NCBI GenBank assembly: GCA_029265085.1 | Contig: JAJUJY010000023.1 | Span: 1-40,443, forward strand | Direction of reading: 5' to 3' | Source: Chloroflexota bacterium | Lineage (GTDB): Bacteria; Chloroflexota; Anaerolineae; Anaerolineales; Anaerolineaceae | DNA: 40,443 bases | In this document: piece after piece, positions 17,665 through 24,430 of the stretch | Layout: each line of letters opens with the position of its first letter | Position numbering within the stretch: the first letter of the stretch is position 1 | Program-made: the position numbers and the translations under genes | Notes under the pieces: generated by a model | The model's database searches: none | Seen by the model: only the letters and a program-made list of their open reading frames with translations | What the model was told of the DNA's origin: nothing

Positions 17665-17665
17665 T
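17660..17665 (+). promoter_or_regulatory. -10 box of the TroR-like gene, predicted leaderless start
   Basis: A perfect TATAAT ends 6 nt before the ATG at 17672, placing +1 on the A of the start codon. There is no ribosome site between. A leaderless message is therefore predicted. I see no good -35 element, and the box lies in the end of the upstream permease gene, so operon read-through could also supply the message. Confidence 0.45.
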
Positions 17666-17671
17666 TATCCT

Positions 17672-18343
17672 ATGGAAGAAGAACATCTTTCGGCTTCTGT
17701 TCAAGATTACTTAAAGGCGATTTATGGATTAACCCGTAATGGCCAATCCACTTCGACTTCTGCGGTAGCCAAGCAGTTGGCCTTTGCGCCGGCTTCCGTG
17801 ACCCATATGTTGCAGAAATTAGCCAGCATGGATCCGCCGCTGCTCGAATATCAAAAAAGGCAGTCTGTACAGCTTACTCGGGCAGGAGAACTCATCGCAT
17901 TACGAATTTTACGCCGTCACCGTTTATTGGAGACTTTCCTGGTACAGGTCTTGGGATATTCATGGGAAGAGGTTCATGCAGAGGCGGAATTGCTTGAGCA
18001 TGCCATCTCGGCACGTTTTGAAGAACGAATGGCTCAGGTAATGGGAGAACCGGCTTTTGACCCGCATGGGGATCCAATTCCTGATCAAGACCTGATCTTG
18101 CCTGTGTCAGAATTTACCCCCTTAAGCCAAATTCCGCACGGAGTACCCGTGCAGGTCCGGCGGGTGCAAACCAACGATCCTGAATTGTTACAGTATTTTG
18201 CAATGAATGGACTGCGTCCCGGTGCGGCTGTGATGGTGATTCGCCGCAACCCGGTTGACCAGCTAGTGATTGTCCGGGTAGAAGGGATTGTGGGTGATTT
18301 TCCGCTGGCAGTCAGTTTGGGAAATTTGATTGAGGTGGGCTAA
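17672..18343 (+). CDS. troR: DtxR/TroR-family metal-dependent repressor
   Basis: 223-residue regulator. The N-terminal winged helix (SVQDYLKAIYGLTRN, then TSAVAKQLAFAPASVTHMLQKL, residues about 8-75) is followed by the metal-binding dimerisation domain (ALRILRRHRLLETFLVQVLGYSWEEVHAEAELLEHAIS). A C-terminal SH3/FeoA-like domain covers about 150-223 (PVQVRRVQTND...GLRPGAAVMVI). The best start is ATG 17672, since MEEEHLSASVQDYL aligns with the family; the longer reading from 17624 lies inside the permease gene. It should bind the paired palindromes at 13598-13638 when metal is plentiful and silence the importer. Treponema has the same gene order, but its TroR is shorter and lacks the SH3 domain, as I recall. 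Confidence 0.92.
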   Translation: MEEEHLSASVQDYLKAIYGLTRNGQSTSTSAVAKQLAFAPASVTHMLQKLASMDPPLLEYQKRQSVQLTRAGELIALRILRRHRLLETFLVQVLGYSWEEVHAEAELLEHAISARFEERMAQVMGEPAFDPHGDPIPDQDLILPVSEFTPLSQIPHGVPVQVRRVQTNDPELLQYFAMNGLRPGAAVMVIRRNPVDQLVIVRVEGIVGDFPLAVSLGNLIEVG

Positions 18344-18897
18344 AGGCTGGTAAGAAAATCTCGCTTTTCCAGCCAGGTCTGGAAACGAGCGGCCAGCCAC
18401 AATGCAAAGAACAGGTTGGCGGCCACAAGGATTATTCCGGCCAGTGTCCAGCCAAGTACCGCGTTCCACCGCAGATAACCTGCTTGGTTAAGCCAATACA
18501 AAGCCAAGAATCCATAAAACAGTCCGGGCAGACCAGCCAAAACTGTAGGCAGATATTTACCCAGTATCAATCTTTGTATGATATGGATGCCTAAATGAAT
18601 TAAAAAGGCAATTAACAAACCTGCCCAAAAGGCATACCAGGAATTTTCAACTGCCAGCAGCGTAAAAACAGATAGGACCATAAATTCCTCAGCAACAGCG
18701 AATGTATAAGCTGAGGATGAAAGCCTGTCAACATAGGGAAAAAGCCATTCAGCAATTTTTGGAAAACGGGATTGTAACCAGACTCGATTTTTCTTGAACC
18801 AGGGTTTCATCATGATGATTTCTTCAAAATCATGGATCATGAAGAAAATGGGAAAGAGCCAGAGAATGGTTTCGGTTTTCAAGGGCAGGTCAGGCAT
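18340..18897 (-). CDS. HXXEE-domain membrane protein
   Basis: 185-residue membrane protein with about five hydrophobic segments. Residues FPIFFMIHDFEEIIMMKPWF near the N-terminus carry the His-x-x-Glu-Glu motif that names the HXXEE family (PF13787), whose function is unknown. Further helices include VFTLLAVENSWYAFWAGLLIAFLIHLGIHI. It overlaps the troR stop by 4 nt in convergent orientation. There is no clear ribosome site before ATG 18897; 35 nt separate it from the frameshifted acetyltransferase gene upstream, so it may be read from that transcript. Confidence 0.8.
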   Translation of the reverse strand: MPDLPLKTETILWLFPIFFMIHDFEEIIMMKPWFKKNRVWLQSRFPKIAEWLFPYVDRLSSSAYTFAVAEEFMVLSVFTLLAVENSWYAFWAGLLIAFLIHLGIHIIQRLILGKYLPTVLAGLPGLFYGFLALYWLNQAGYLRWNAVLGWTLAGIILVAANLFFALWLAARFQTWLEKRDFLTSL

Positions 18898-18932
18898 CGA
18901 TTTGTGCTTTCGTCTGAACCAGTTGGAGGACT

Positions 18933-19786
18933 TTAGGCTTCTTCTACAAAGGCCAAATCCAGGTAATCACATAAGGGGGTATAGCCAATTTGCTGGTAAA
19001 TGTGGTTAGCGGTGGGATTTGCCAGGTCAGTGAACAAGGCGGTAAACTGGCAGCCGGAATCCAACAGGGTCTGGCTGAGTTGGGCAACACAGGCGGAAGC
19101 GTAACCCTTTCCACGAAACTCTTTGGGAGTATATACATTGCTGACCACTGCACCATGTTGGGTTGGGCGTGTACGGCAGGCCATTGAAACAGGGTGCGGA
19201 TCTTCCCAAAGATACAGGTCTCCCTCGGAAATCTTAAGTTCTGCCAGTTCTCGGGCAGCTTGCCAATCAGCATTTCCCAGGGCTTCCATTGAAAAAGCAT
19301 ATGTCCACTGCGTCATCAATGCAAGGTCATCTTGTGTACCCTGGCGAAATGTACCGGAAACGGGTCTGGGAGGAATAACCGGCGTAATTCATATACCCGT
19401 TCAGAGCGATGTACGTGATATTTTTGTCCGCTGTGCCTGGCCCATGCCTGTGCAAATTGTTCAGATGCCAGAGATGGCCCCAGCACACCTTTCACTGACC
19501 ATTGATGGGTGTGAAAATATTGGATGAGTAAATCCAGTGCAGGTTCCAGTTGGGTTTGAAATCCATAAATCACCAGGTGATGTGGAGGGGTCATGATGGA
19601 TGCAAGGATTGGCTCGTTTTCTTCAAGCACTACCCCGTAAAAAGGCTGCAACTTGATCCGTTCCGGGTGTGCTGCAAGCCGCATACTTAACCCAAGCATC
19701 AAATTATTGGCGGCTTCATTTTCTTCTAAAGCAGATTGTACGCAGGTTAGAAAATCGGCAGCCGTCTTAAAGGGAATAAATTTCAT
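18933..19786 (-). pseudogene. GNAT acetyltransferase broken by a one-base frameshift
   Basis: Two abutting reading frames encode the halves of one GNAT protein. The 5' half (19786-19316, 156 codons) has EENEAANNLMLGLSMRL and LASIMTPPHHLVIYGFQ, typical of the N-terminal half of a two-part family. The 3' half (19319-18933) has the acetyl-CoA motif YTPKEFRGKGYASACVAQLSQ and FTDLANPTANHIYQQIGYTP. The 5' frame ends with non-family residues after LFLPDP. Adding one base in the run at 19368-19370 (CCC on the coding strand) gives LFLPRPVSGTFRQGTQDDLAL running straight into the 3' half, for a 284-residue protein. The 854-nt span plus one base is exactly 285 codons. It may be a recent pseudogene, a sequencing error or, less likely, recoding. 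Confidence 0.85.
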
Positions 19787-19804
19787 GGGGGTTCTTCCAA
19801 AGTC

Positions 19805-20719
19805 TTAAATAGATTTTTTATCAACACGCATTTGAGCCAGTAAAATCGCGGCCAGGATCAAAACACAGCCGAGAAATTGGATTGGCTGCATGGTTTCTTG
19901 CAAAAAAAGAAACCCAAACAAGGCAGCAAAGACTGCCTCCATACTCAGGATGATTGCAGCATCCGTGGCAGGAGCGTGTTTTTGTCCGCTGACCTGCAAA
20001 GTAAATCCGAGGGCAACCGGAAATACAGTGGAGTATAAAACTGCCAGCCAGGCAGAACCATTGTTGTTGAACGCTGGTAAATCGATGCCAATTCCTAAAA
20101 ACAGGTTTAATAACCCGCAAACCATAAATTGACCAATGGTAAATTGTAAGGTATCCATTCTGCGAGCCATTACGCCAACGGTAATCACATGGAGTGCCCA
20201 GACAAAGGCACCAACCAGGACATAATCATCCCCAGGGGCCAGACTGAGCTTGCCGCTGGTGCTGAGCAGAAAGATGCCTGCAACAGCCATGATAACCGCG
20301 ATCCAGGTAGCCCAATGAATGCGCTGGCGGCCAAATACCACTAGCAGAATAGGAATGATGACCACATATAATCCGGTGATGAATCCTGCGTTTCCGGCTG
20401 TGGTGGTTTTAATACCAACTTGCTGTAACGTGGCGCCTCCAAATAATAATACTCCGGCCAGAATGACCCAACCTAAATCCTTTTTTTTGATCTTTACACG
20501 GAATTTGACCAGGGGCAGGAGAAAAATGGCTCCAAGCAAGAAACGGATTCCGTTAAACATGAAATTGCCCATATCGGCTGATGCAATCCGTTGAGCCACA
20601 AAGCCGCTGCCCCAAACGGCTGCCACAAACAACAGGATGAAGTCAGCCTGGAGACGAGAGCGCAGTCTGCTGGAGGTTGATTTTATTTCTAGCGGTTGGC
20701 CTGTTTGAGTTTCACTCAT
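19805..20719 (-). CDS. EamA/DMT-family transporter
   Basis: 304-residue membrane protein with ten hydrophobic helices arranged as two EamA repeats. The first begins LLFVAAVWGSGFVAQRIA and contains FNGIRFLLGAIFLLPLVKF; the second begins YVLVGAFVWALHVITVGVMAR and ends AALFGFLFLQETMQPIQFLG with the usual Glu. The family exports amino acids, nucleosides or other metabolites; the substrate cannot be read here. The ATG overlaps the O-methyltransferase stop (ATGA), so the two genes are translated together. A short polar N-terminus of about 20 residues precedes the first helix. Confidence 0.9.
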   Translation of the reverse strand: MSETQTGQPLEIKSTSSRLRSRLQADFILLFVAAVWGSGFVAQRIASADMGNFMFNGIRFLLGAIFLLPLVKFRVKIKKKDLGWVILAGVLLFGGATLQQVGIKTTTAGNAGFITGLYVVIIPILLVVFGRQRIHWATWIAVIMAVAGIFLLSTSGKLSLAPGDDYVLVGAFVWALHVITVGVMARRMDTLQFTIGQFMVCGLLNLFLGIGIDLPAFNNNGSAWLAVLYSTVFPVALGFTLQVSGQKHAPATDAAIILSMEAVFAALFGFLFLQETMQPIQFLGCVLILAAILLAQMRVDKKSI

Positions 20720-21333
20720 TTTTTAATACTTATGGATAACCCATCTCCGAGGGGAAGCATCGTGGTGGATAATCGCGGGTCTGCAAAGATCTGTTCATTA
20801 TATCGCTGGATGGGCTGTTTGAACTGGTCCGGAATTTCTGGTTTCGCCGGGAATAAGGTGTCATCAGCAGCTAACACGCCTCCAGGGCGGAGCAGGTCAA
20901 TGCAGCGGTCAATCAAAGGCGCATAAAGTTTTTTGTCTGAATCTTGCAGGATTAAATCATAGGGTCCGGTTAATTGGGTGATGACCAGGTTTGCATCCCC
21001 CTGAATCAGGGTGACACGGTGCGATAATCCTGCTGCCTCAAGGTTGCGTTTTGTTTCTTGATAAAGATCTTCGCGGAATTCAACAGCCGTCAGAAAGCCG
21101 TCCGTTTTTTCAAGCGCTTGGGCCAGAAAGATTGTGGAGTACCCAATACAGGTGCCAAATTCTAGCACTTGCCTGGCTTTCATTAATTGGATCATCCAGG
21201 ATAAAAAGGTGCCTGTTTGCCGGCCGATATTAGGTTGTATATCTCGGCGTGAATTCCCTTGAATTTCCTCGTCTTTTAATATTGGATTTTCATACGGGAG
21301 GAATGTATCAATATAAGCTTCAATGGATTCCAT
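20716..21333 (-). CDS. SAM-dependent O-methyltransferase, CCoAOMT/COMT type
   Basis: 205-residue class I methyltransferase of the PF01596 family. The SAM site is VLEFGTCIGYSTIFLAQAL, the acidic end of strand 2 is TAVEFREDLYQETKRNLEAAG, and the metal/substrate part is DLILQDSDKKLYAPLIDRCIDLLRPGGVLAADD. Such enzymes methylate catechol-like hydroxyls with a divalent metal. ATG 21333 is chosen because GGAGG lies 5 nt upstream; the longer reading to 21426 would run into the dodecin gene. Its ribosome site follows directly after the T tract of the dodecin terminator, leaving no room for its own promoter there. Confidence 0.9.
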   Translation of the reverse strand: MESIEAYIDTFLPYENPILKDEEIQGNSRRDIQPNIGRQTGTFLSWMIQLMKARQVLEFGTCIGYSTIFLAQALEKTDGFLTAVEFREDLYQETKRNLEAAGLSHRVTLIQGDANLVITQLTGPYDLILQDSDKKLYAPLIDRCIDLLRPGGVLAADDTLFPAKPEIPDQFKQPIQRYNEQIFADPRLSTTMLPLGDGLSISIKK

Positions 21334-21343
21334 TGTAACCTCC

Positions 21344-21377
21344 AAAAAAACAGCAGGCGGATATTTCACGCCTGCTG
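21344..21377 (-). terminator. Intrinsic terminator after the dodecin gene
   Basis: On the minus strand CAGCAGGCG (21377-21369), a 9-nt loop and CGCCTGCTG (21359-21351) form a perfect 9-bp stem followed at once by seven T residues. It lies 26 nt after the dodecin stop. The methyltransferase ribosome site begins at the next base. Confidence 0.88.
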
Positions 21378-21403
21378 CAGTTAGAAACAAATGGGGGGGC
21401 GGG

Positions 21404-21613
21404 TTAATCTTCGAGCGTAAACCCAATTTTTAAGGTGACCTGCCATTGGGCAACGTGATCTTCGTCAATCCGGCCGCGCACTTCTACAACTTCGAACCAG
21501 CCCATATTTCGAATGGTTTGAGATGCGCGGGCAATAGCAGATTGAATAGCATCTTCGATGCCTGTCGAGGAAGTTCCGGTGATCTCAATTAGTTTGTAAA
21601 CGTTGTTGCTCAT
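21404..21613 (-). CDS. Dodecin family flavin-binding protein
   Basis: 69-residue protein with the dodecin pattern: NNVYKLIEITGTSSTGIEDAIQSAIARASQTIRN, then WFEVVEVRGRID and a final strand WQVTLKIGFTLE. Dodecins form hollow dodecamers that store riboflavin or FMN in the cytoplasm; the Trp (NMGWFEV) in the middle strand stacks on the flavin. AGAGGTT lies upstream of the ATG. A strong terminator follows, suggesting a single-gene transcript. No flavin gene is adjacent. Confidence 0.94.
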   Translation of the reverse strand: MSNNVYKLIEITGTSSTGIEDAIQSAIARASQTIRNMGWFEVVEVRGRIDEDHVAQWQVTLKIGFTLED

Positions 21614-21691
21614 AATAACCTCTTTCTGTCTGATTGGGTAGATAGACGATCAGTTTTATTCTATTGAAACCGGCTGAATTGTGCAAATGAT

Positions 21692-22684
21692 TTACGTGGG
21701 CTGCCATCTTCCAGCCGATTTTAAGATAGATAAAGCATCTATGGTGACAAATGGATTCATTCGTGTTTTGCTGGTGCCCCCCCAGTCGAATATGGAAAAA
21801 CCGCTTAACTCGGGTTTTGTTGTGTTGTAATAACGCATTTCGGCAGGAAAACCCCCGTTGGGGAGGCGTTTGGATTCCAGCAGGTCAAGCGCTTCTATGC
21901 AGCGTGGATCAGATAGCATGCCAATTTCAGCCATTGCTTTTAAGCCAGGCAGGATAGAATAATGCCAGTAATAGGGGAAAAACAACTCAATGAAATGCCG
22001 GTCCATTATTTTTCCATCTTGAATTCGCCGGAAAAGATTGCGCTTGAGGAAAATTTCGGCTGCGCGGCTTGCTGATGCCAGAGCCTGTGAATCACCGCTG
22101 TGGATTGCGTATTGGTGGAGTGCCCGCATAGGGATGAGGGTTTCCATAAAGGACGATCTGGTTACAGGAGGCTTTTTATCACAATTCCAACCTCCATCCG
22201 GCCATTGCCAATCCAGCAGCCGTTCAACCAGAAGGACAGTCTGCTGGTCAGTAAGACCAAACGCCAAGCTGGAAAGAATCGCGTTTCCTTCCATTGACGC
22301 ACACATTCTGGCCCGGTTTTCCAGGGTAATCACACGCCGTTGGTATTGGGGATGATGGATATCTTCGCCAAAAAACCAGGCGTATTGTTGTTCGCGCAGT
22401 GGAATCAGGCGAGCATCCCCCGGCGGGTAGTGCATTTCTGCCAGTGCAGCCAGGATCCAATGAGCGCCATCCCATTTTTTATAAGGGTGATGGGGAATCT
22501 TACCGTCAGAACCTGCTTGGGTTAGCAAGCCAGTCACAACGGGGGAGGTGCGAACTTCAAGAAGCAAAGCTTGAATATTGGGGTTGGTCTGGCTCTGACC
22601 CAATAATTCTGTCTGTGCGCGGTAGCGAATCAACGGATCGGGGTCGGCTAAAAGGATATCAATAATATGATCCATCATAATCAT
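21692..22684 (-). CDS. Alpha/alpha-barrel (prenyltransferase-like) protein, function unknown
   Basis: 330-residue soluble protein. It contains QWPDGGWNCDKKP and RLPNGGFPAEM, which resemble the QW-type turns between helix pairs of squalene cyclase or prenyltransferase alpha/alpha toroids. Further helix pairs begin KWDGAHWILAALAEM. Catalytic Asp-rich motifs of cyclases are not seen, so an enzymatic role is uncertain. Its ATG overlaps the metallophosphatase stop (ATGA), indicating an operon with that gene and the Nudix gene. Many Anaerolineae and Firmicutes carry similar hypothetical proteins. Confidence 0.78.
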   Translation of the reverse strand: MIMMDHIIDILLADPDPLIRYRAQTELLGQSQTNPNIQALLLEVRTSPVVTGLLTQAGSDGKIPHHPYKKWDGAHWILAALAEMHYPPGDARLIPLREQQYAWFFGEDIHHPQYQRRVITLENRARMCASMEGNAILSSLAFGLTDQQTVLLVERLLDWQWPDGGWNCDKKPPVTRSSFMETLIPMRALHQYAIHSGDSQALASASRAAEIFLKRNLFRRIQDGKIMDRHFIELFFPYYWHYSILPGLKAMAEIGMLSDPRCIEALDLLESKRLPNGGFPAEMRYYNTTKPELSGFSIFDWGGTSKTRMNPFVTIDALSILKSAGRWQPT

Positions 22685-23424
22685 AAATTATGACCGTCTG
22701 TCCAACCCTCGGTCCACCAATCTGCATGCGGCATGCCTCGCTGGTGCGCGGCCTGGATCACCTGGGATACGTCATAAGGAGCACGGTGAAACCCAATCGA
22801 GATATCATTCCGGGTTACATCGATCAGTGCGTATTCGGCGTAGGGTTGGTAAATCGTCTTTTTGGTAAGAGGATCCAAAATATTTGCCATTCCAACACTG
22901 CCTGGATTAATAATCAAACTGCCCTGATAAGGCCGCATAAACGGACGGTGGATATGCCCCCCTGCATAGATATGATGAAATGGTCCGGCCAGGAGGATTT
23001 CTAGCTTTTCTTCAGGTGTGTCGGGGAATATGGTATCGCTGTGAAAACGAGGCGAGCCGTGGTAAGCCAGCAATAGATGCTTTGGGGTTAACGCAGTCTC
23101 ATAAACCGATTGGAAAGTGCGAAGATAAGCTGCAGCTTCGCCCTGGATTTGAGCAGCGCACCAATGTGCAATATCAACAATTAAACTGTCTTCATGTTTT
23201 TCAGGTTGAATGGTGGTCGGATTTTGCAGCCAGGCATCGGTATTCCCTAAAATCACCGGGCAGTGCAGGGCTTTCAAACGCAGGATAACTTCGGCGGGGT
23301 AAGGTCCCCTTGTTGCAGCATCCCCTAAAAAAAGGATATCTTGTACACCTTGGGCGTCCAACCGAGCCAGAACGGCTTCTAATGCGGGCAGATTTCCGTG
23401 AATATCCGAAATTATTGCTAGCAC
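22681..23424 (-). CDS. Metallophosphoesterase, YfcE/MJ0936-like
   Basis: 247-residue calcineurin-like phosphoesterase. Metal ligands appear in order: ISDIHGN (Asp, His), FLGDAATRGPYP (Asp), ILGNTDAW (Asn), LLAYHGSPRF (His) and AGGHIHRPF (GHxH). This family hydrolyses phosphodiesters or phosphomonoesters with two divalent metals; the natural substrate is unknown. I prefer the GTG at 23424, with AGAGG about 6 nt before it, over a longer reading to 23484 that would overlap the Nudix gene; residues from VLAIISDIHGN then match the normal family N-terminus. It lies 20 nt downstream of the Nudix gene. Confidence 0.9.
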   Translation of the reverse strand: MLAIISDIHGNLPALEAVLARLDAQGVQDILFLGDAATRGPYPAEVILRLKALHCPVILGNTDAWLQNPTTIQPEKHEDSLIVDIAHWCAAQIQGEAAAYLRTFQSVYETALTPKHLLLAYHGSPRFHSDTIFPDTPEEKLEILLAGPFHHIYAGGHIHRPFMRPYQGSLIINPGSVGMANILDPLTKKTIYQPYAEYALIDVTRNDISIGFHRAPYDVSQVIQAAHQRGMPHADWWTEGWTDGHNL

Positions 23425-23444
23425 CGCAAACCTCTTTTCATTAA

Positions 23445-23915
23445 TCAAAAGTAGAGTGGATAAGGAATGCCTTCCTGGGCACAAATATTTAATGGATAAA
23501 TGGCAGCTCCAGCCTGGATATATTGCAAAATATGTCTCACTTCATCATCTCGCAGCGGGTATTGGCCAAGTTCATCCAGGGTAACCCAGGCTGCGCCCAG
23601 GGATTCTTCGTCTGGGTCGCTTTTTATCGGCATATCGTTGTCTGGCCGAGCGACCAAAATAAAGCGAACGCGCGCATTCCCATCCTCAAAGGGGGTATGT
23701 TCCACGCGGAGCAATCCTTCCAGCGTAATTTGGATCCCGGCTTCCTCGAGTACCTCGCGTTTAGCTGCTTCTTGATACGTTTCACCGGGTTCAACCCGGC
23801 CGGCAGGTAAAAACCAGAGTTGACCGTGTTTTTTTTCGTGAACCAGTAAGAAACGTCTTCCTAAACGGACCACAACAATGACGAAGTACCAGGTTGGGAT
23901 GGGATCGCGCGGCAT
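23445..23915 (-). CDS. Nudix hydrolase
   Basis: 156-residue Nudix-fold pyrophosphatase. The Nudix box fits GX5EX7REUXEEXGU: G-RVEPG-E-TYQEAAK-REVLEEAGI at about residues 38-60. It hydrolyses a nucleoside diphosphate linked to another group; the substrate cannot be assigned. The N-terminal strand VVVRLGRRFLLVHEKKHGQLWFLPAG is standard. No ribosome site precedes ATG 23915; instead TATAAT ends 6 nt before it, implying a leaderless message. It is the first gene of a set with the metallophosphatase and the alpha/alpha-barrel protein. Confidence 0.93.
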   Translation of the reverse strand: MPRDPIPTWYFVIVVVRLGRRFLLVHEKKHGQLWFLPAGRVEPGETYQEAAKREVLEEAGIQITLEGLLRVEHTPFEDGNARVRFILVARPDNDMPIKSDPDEESLGAAWVTLDELGQYPLRDDEVRHILQYIQAGAAIYPLNICAQEGIPYPLYF

Positions 23916-23921
23916 AAATTT

Positions 23922-23927
23922 ATTATA
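23922..23927 (-). promoter_or_regulatory. -10 box of the Nudix gene, predicted leaderless start
   Basis: On the minus strand, TATAAT is followed by AAATTT and then ATG, placing the hexamer at -12 to -7 relative to the start codon A. No good -35 hexamer is seen. The same geometry is found at 17660 and 34035. Confidence 0.5.
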
Positions 23928-24032
23928 GCGAAGATTAAATGAAAGGGAACTTGGTAAAGCTACTAATCCGGGGGGGATGAATGCGTGTACAATATAATTT
24001 CCTGTCGAAAACCTGGTATTGGATGTTGTGAA

Positions 24033-24407
24033 TTGGAAAAAATACTCTATATTTCAATTGGCGCAATATTTGGGGCAAATGCCCGTTATTGGTTAGGAAC
24101 CTGGGTAACTCAAAAAATTGGAACCGCTTTTCCGCTTGGAACATTTCTGATCAACCTGACCGGAAGTTTTTTGATCGGATTGTTTATGACTCTGGCATCC
24201 GATCGATTTTTGGTTGATCCGCGCTGGCGGTTGTTATTTGTGGTTGGTTTCTTGGGCGCATATACCACGTTTTCTACTTTTGCATTGGAAAGTTACAATC
24301 TGATTTTAAAAGGTCAGTGGTTTGCTGGCCTATTTAACCTGTTGGGCAGTACTTTGTTAGGTGTCCTCGCTGTTGGCTTAGGTGTTTACCTCGGAAAATC
24401 GCTATAA
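24033..24407 (+). CDS. fluC: FluC/CrcB fluoride exporter subunit
   Basis: 124-residue membrane protein with four helices. Family marks are GAIFGANARYWLG at the start, GTFLINLTGSFLIGLF (the conserved Asn and GSF), and GFLGAYTTFSTFALE (the Thr-Thr-Phe-Ser-Thr-Phe track lining the pore). It works as an antiparallel dimer that expels fluoride. The start is uncertain: TTG 24033 (LEKILYIS) fits the family N-terminus, while the GTG at 23985 would add 16 unrelated residues. No strong ribosome site is visible for either. The stop overlaps the -10 box before the DUF190-CBS gene, a common partner. Confidence 0.9.
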   Translation: MEKILYISIGAIFGANARYWLGTWVTQKIGTAFPLGTFLINLTGSFLIGLFMTLASDRFLVDPRWRLLFVVGFLGAYTTFSTFALESYNLILKGQWFAGLFNLLGSTLLGVLAVGLGVYLGKSL

Positions 24408-24408
24408 T
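24403..24408 (+). promoter_or_regulatory. Possible -10 box before the DUF190-CBS gene
   Basis: TATAAT overlaps the fluC stop codon. Transcription would begin near 24415, leaving a leader of about 16 nt that contains GGAGG (24421-24425) for the GTG at 24431. This supports the GTG over the ATG at 24413 as the start codon. No -35 was recognised. Confidence 0.35.
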
Positions 24409-24430
24409 CAATATGATTACGGAGGTAAAT

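Noticed and set aside
19316..19386. Two separate overlapping GNAT genes with ATGA coupling
   Set aside because: The overlap is coincidental: the first frame loses family similarity before its stop and a single added base restores one continuous family protein.
23916..24032. Fluoride riboswitch before fluC
   Set aside because: The short leader lacks the conserved crcB-motif segments; only a TATAAT-like box and a G run are seen.
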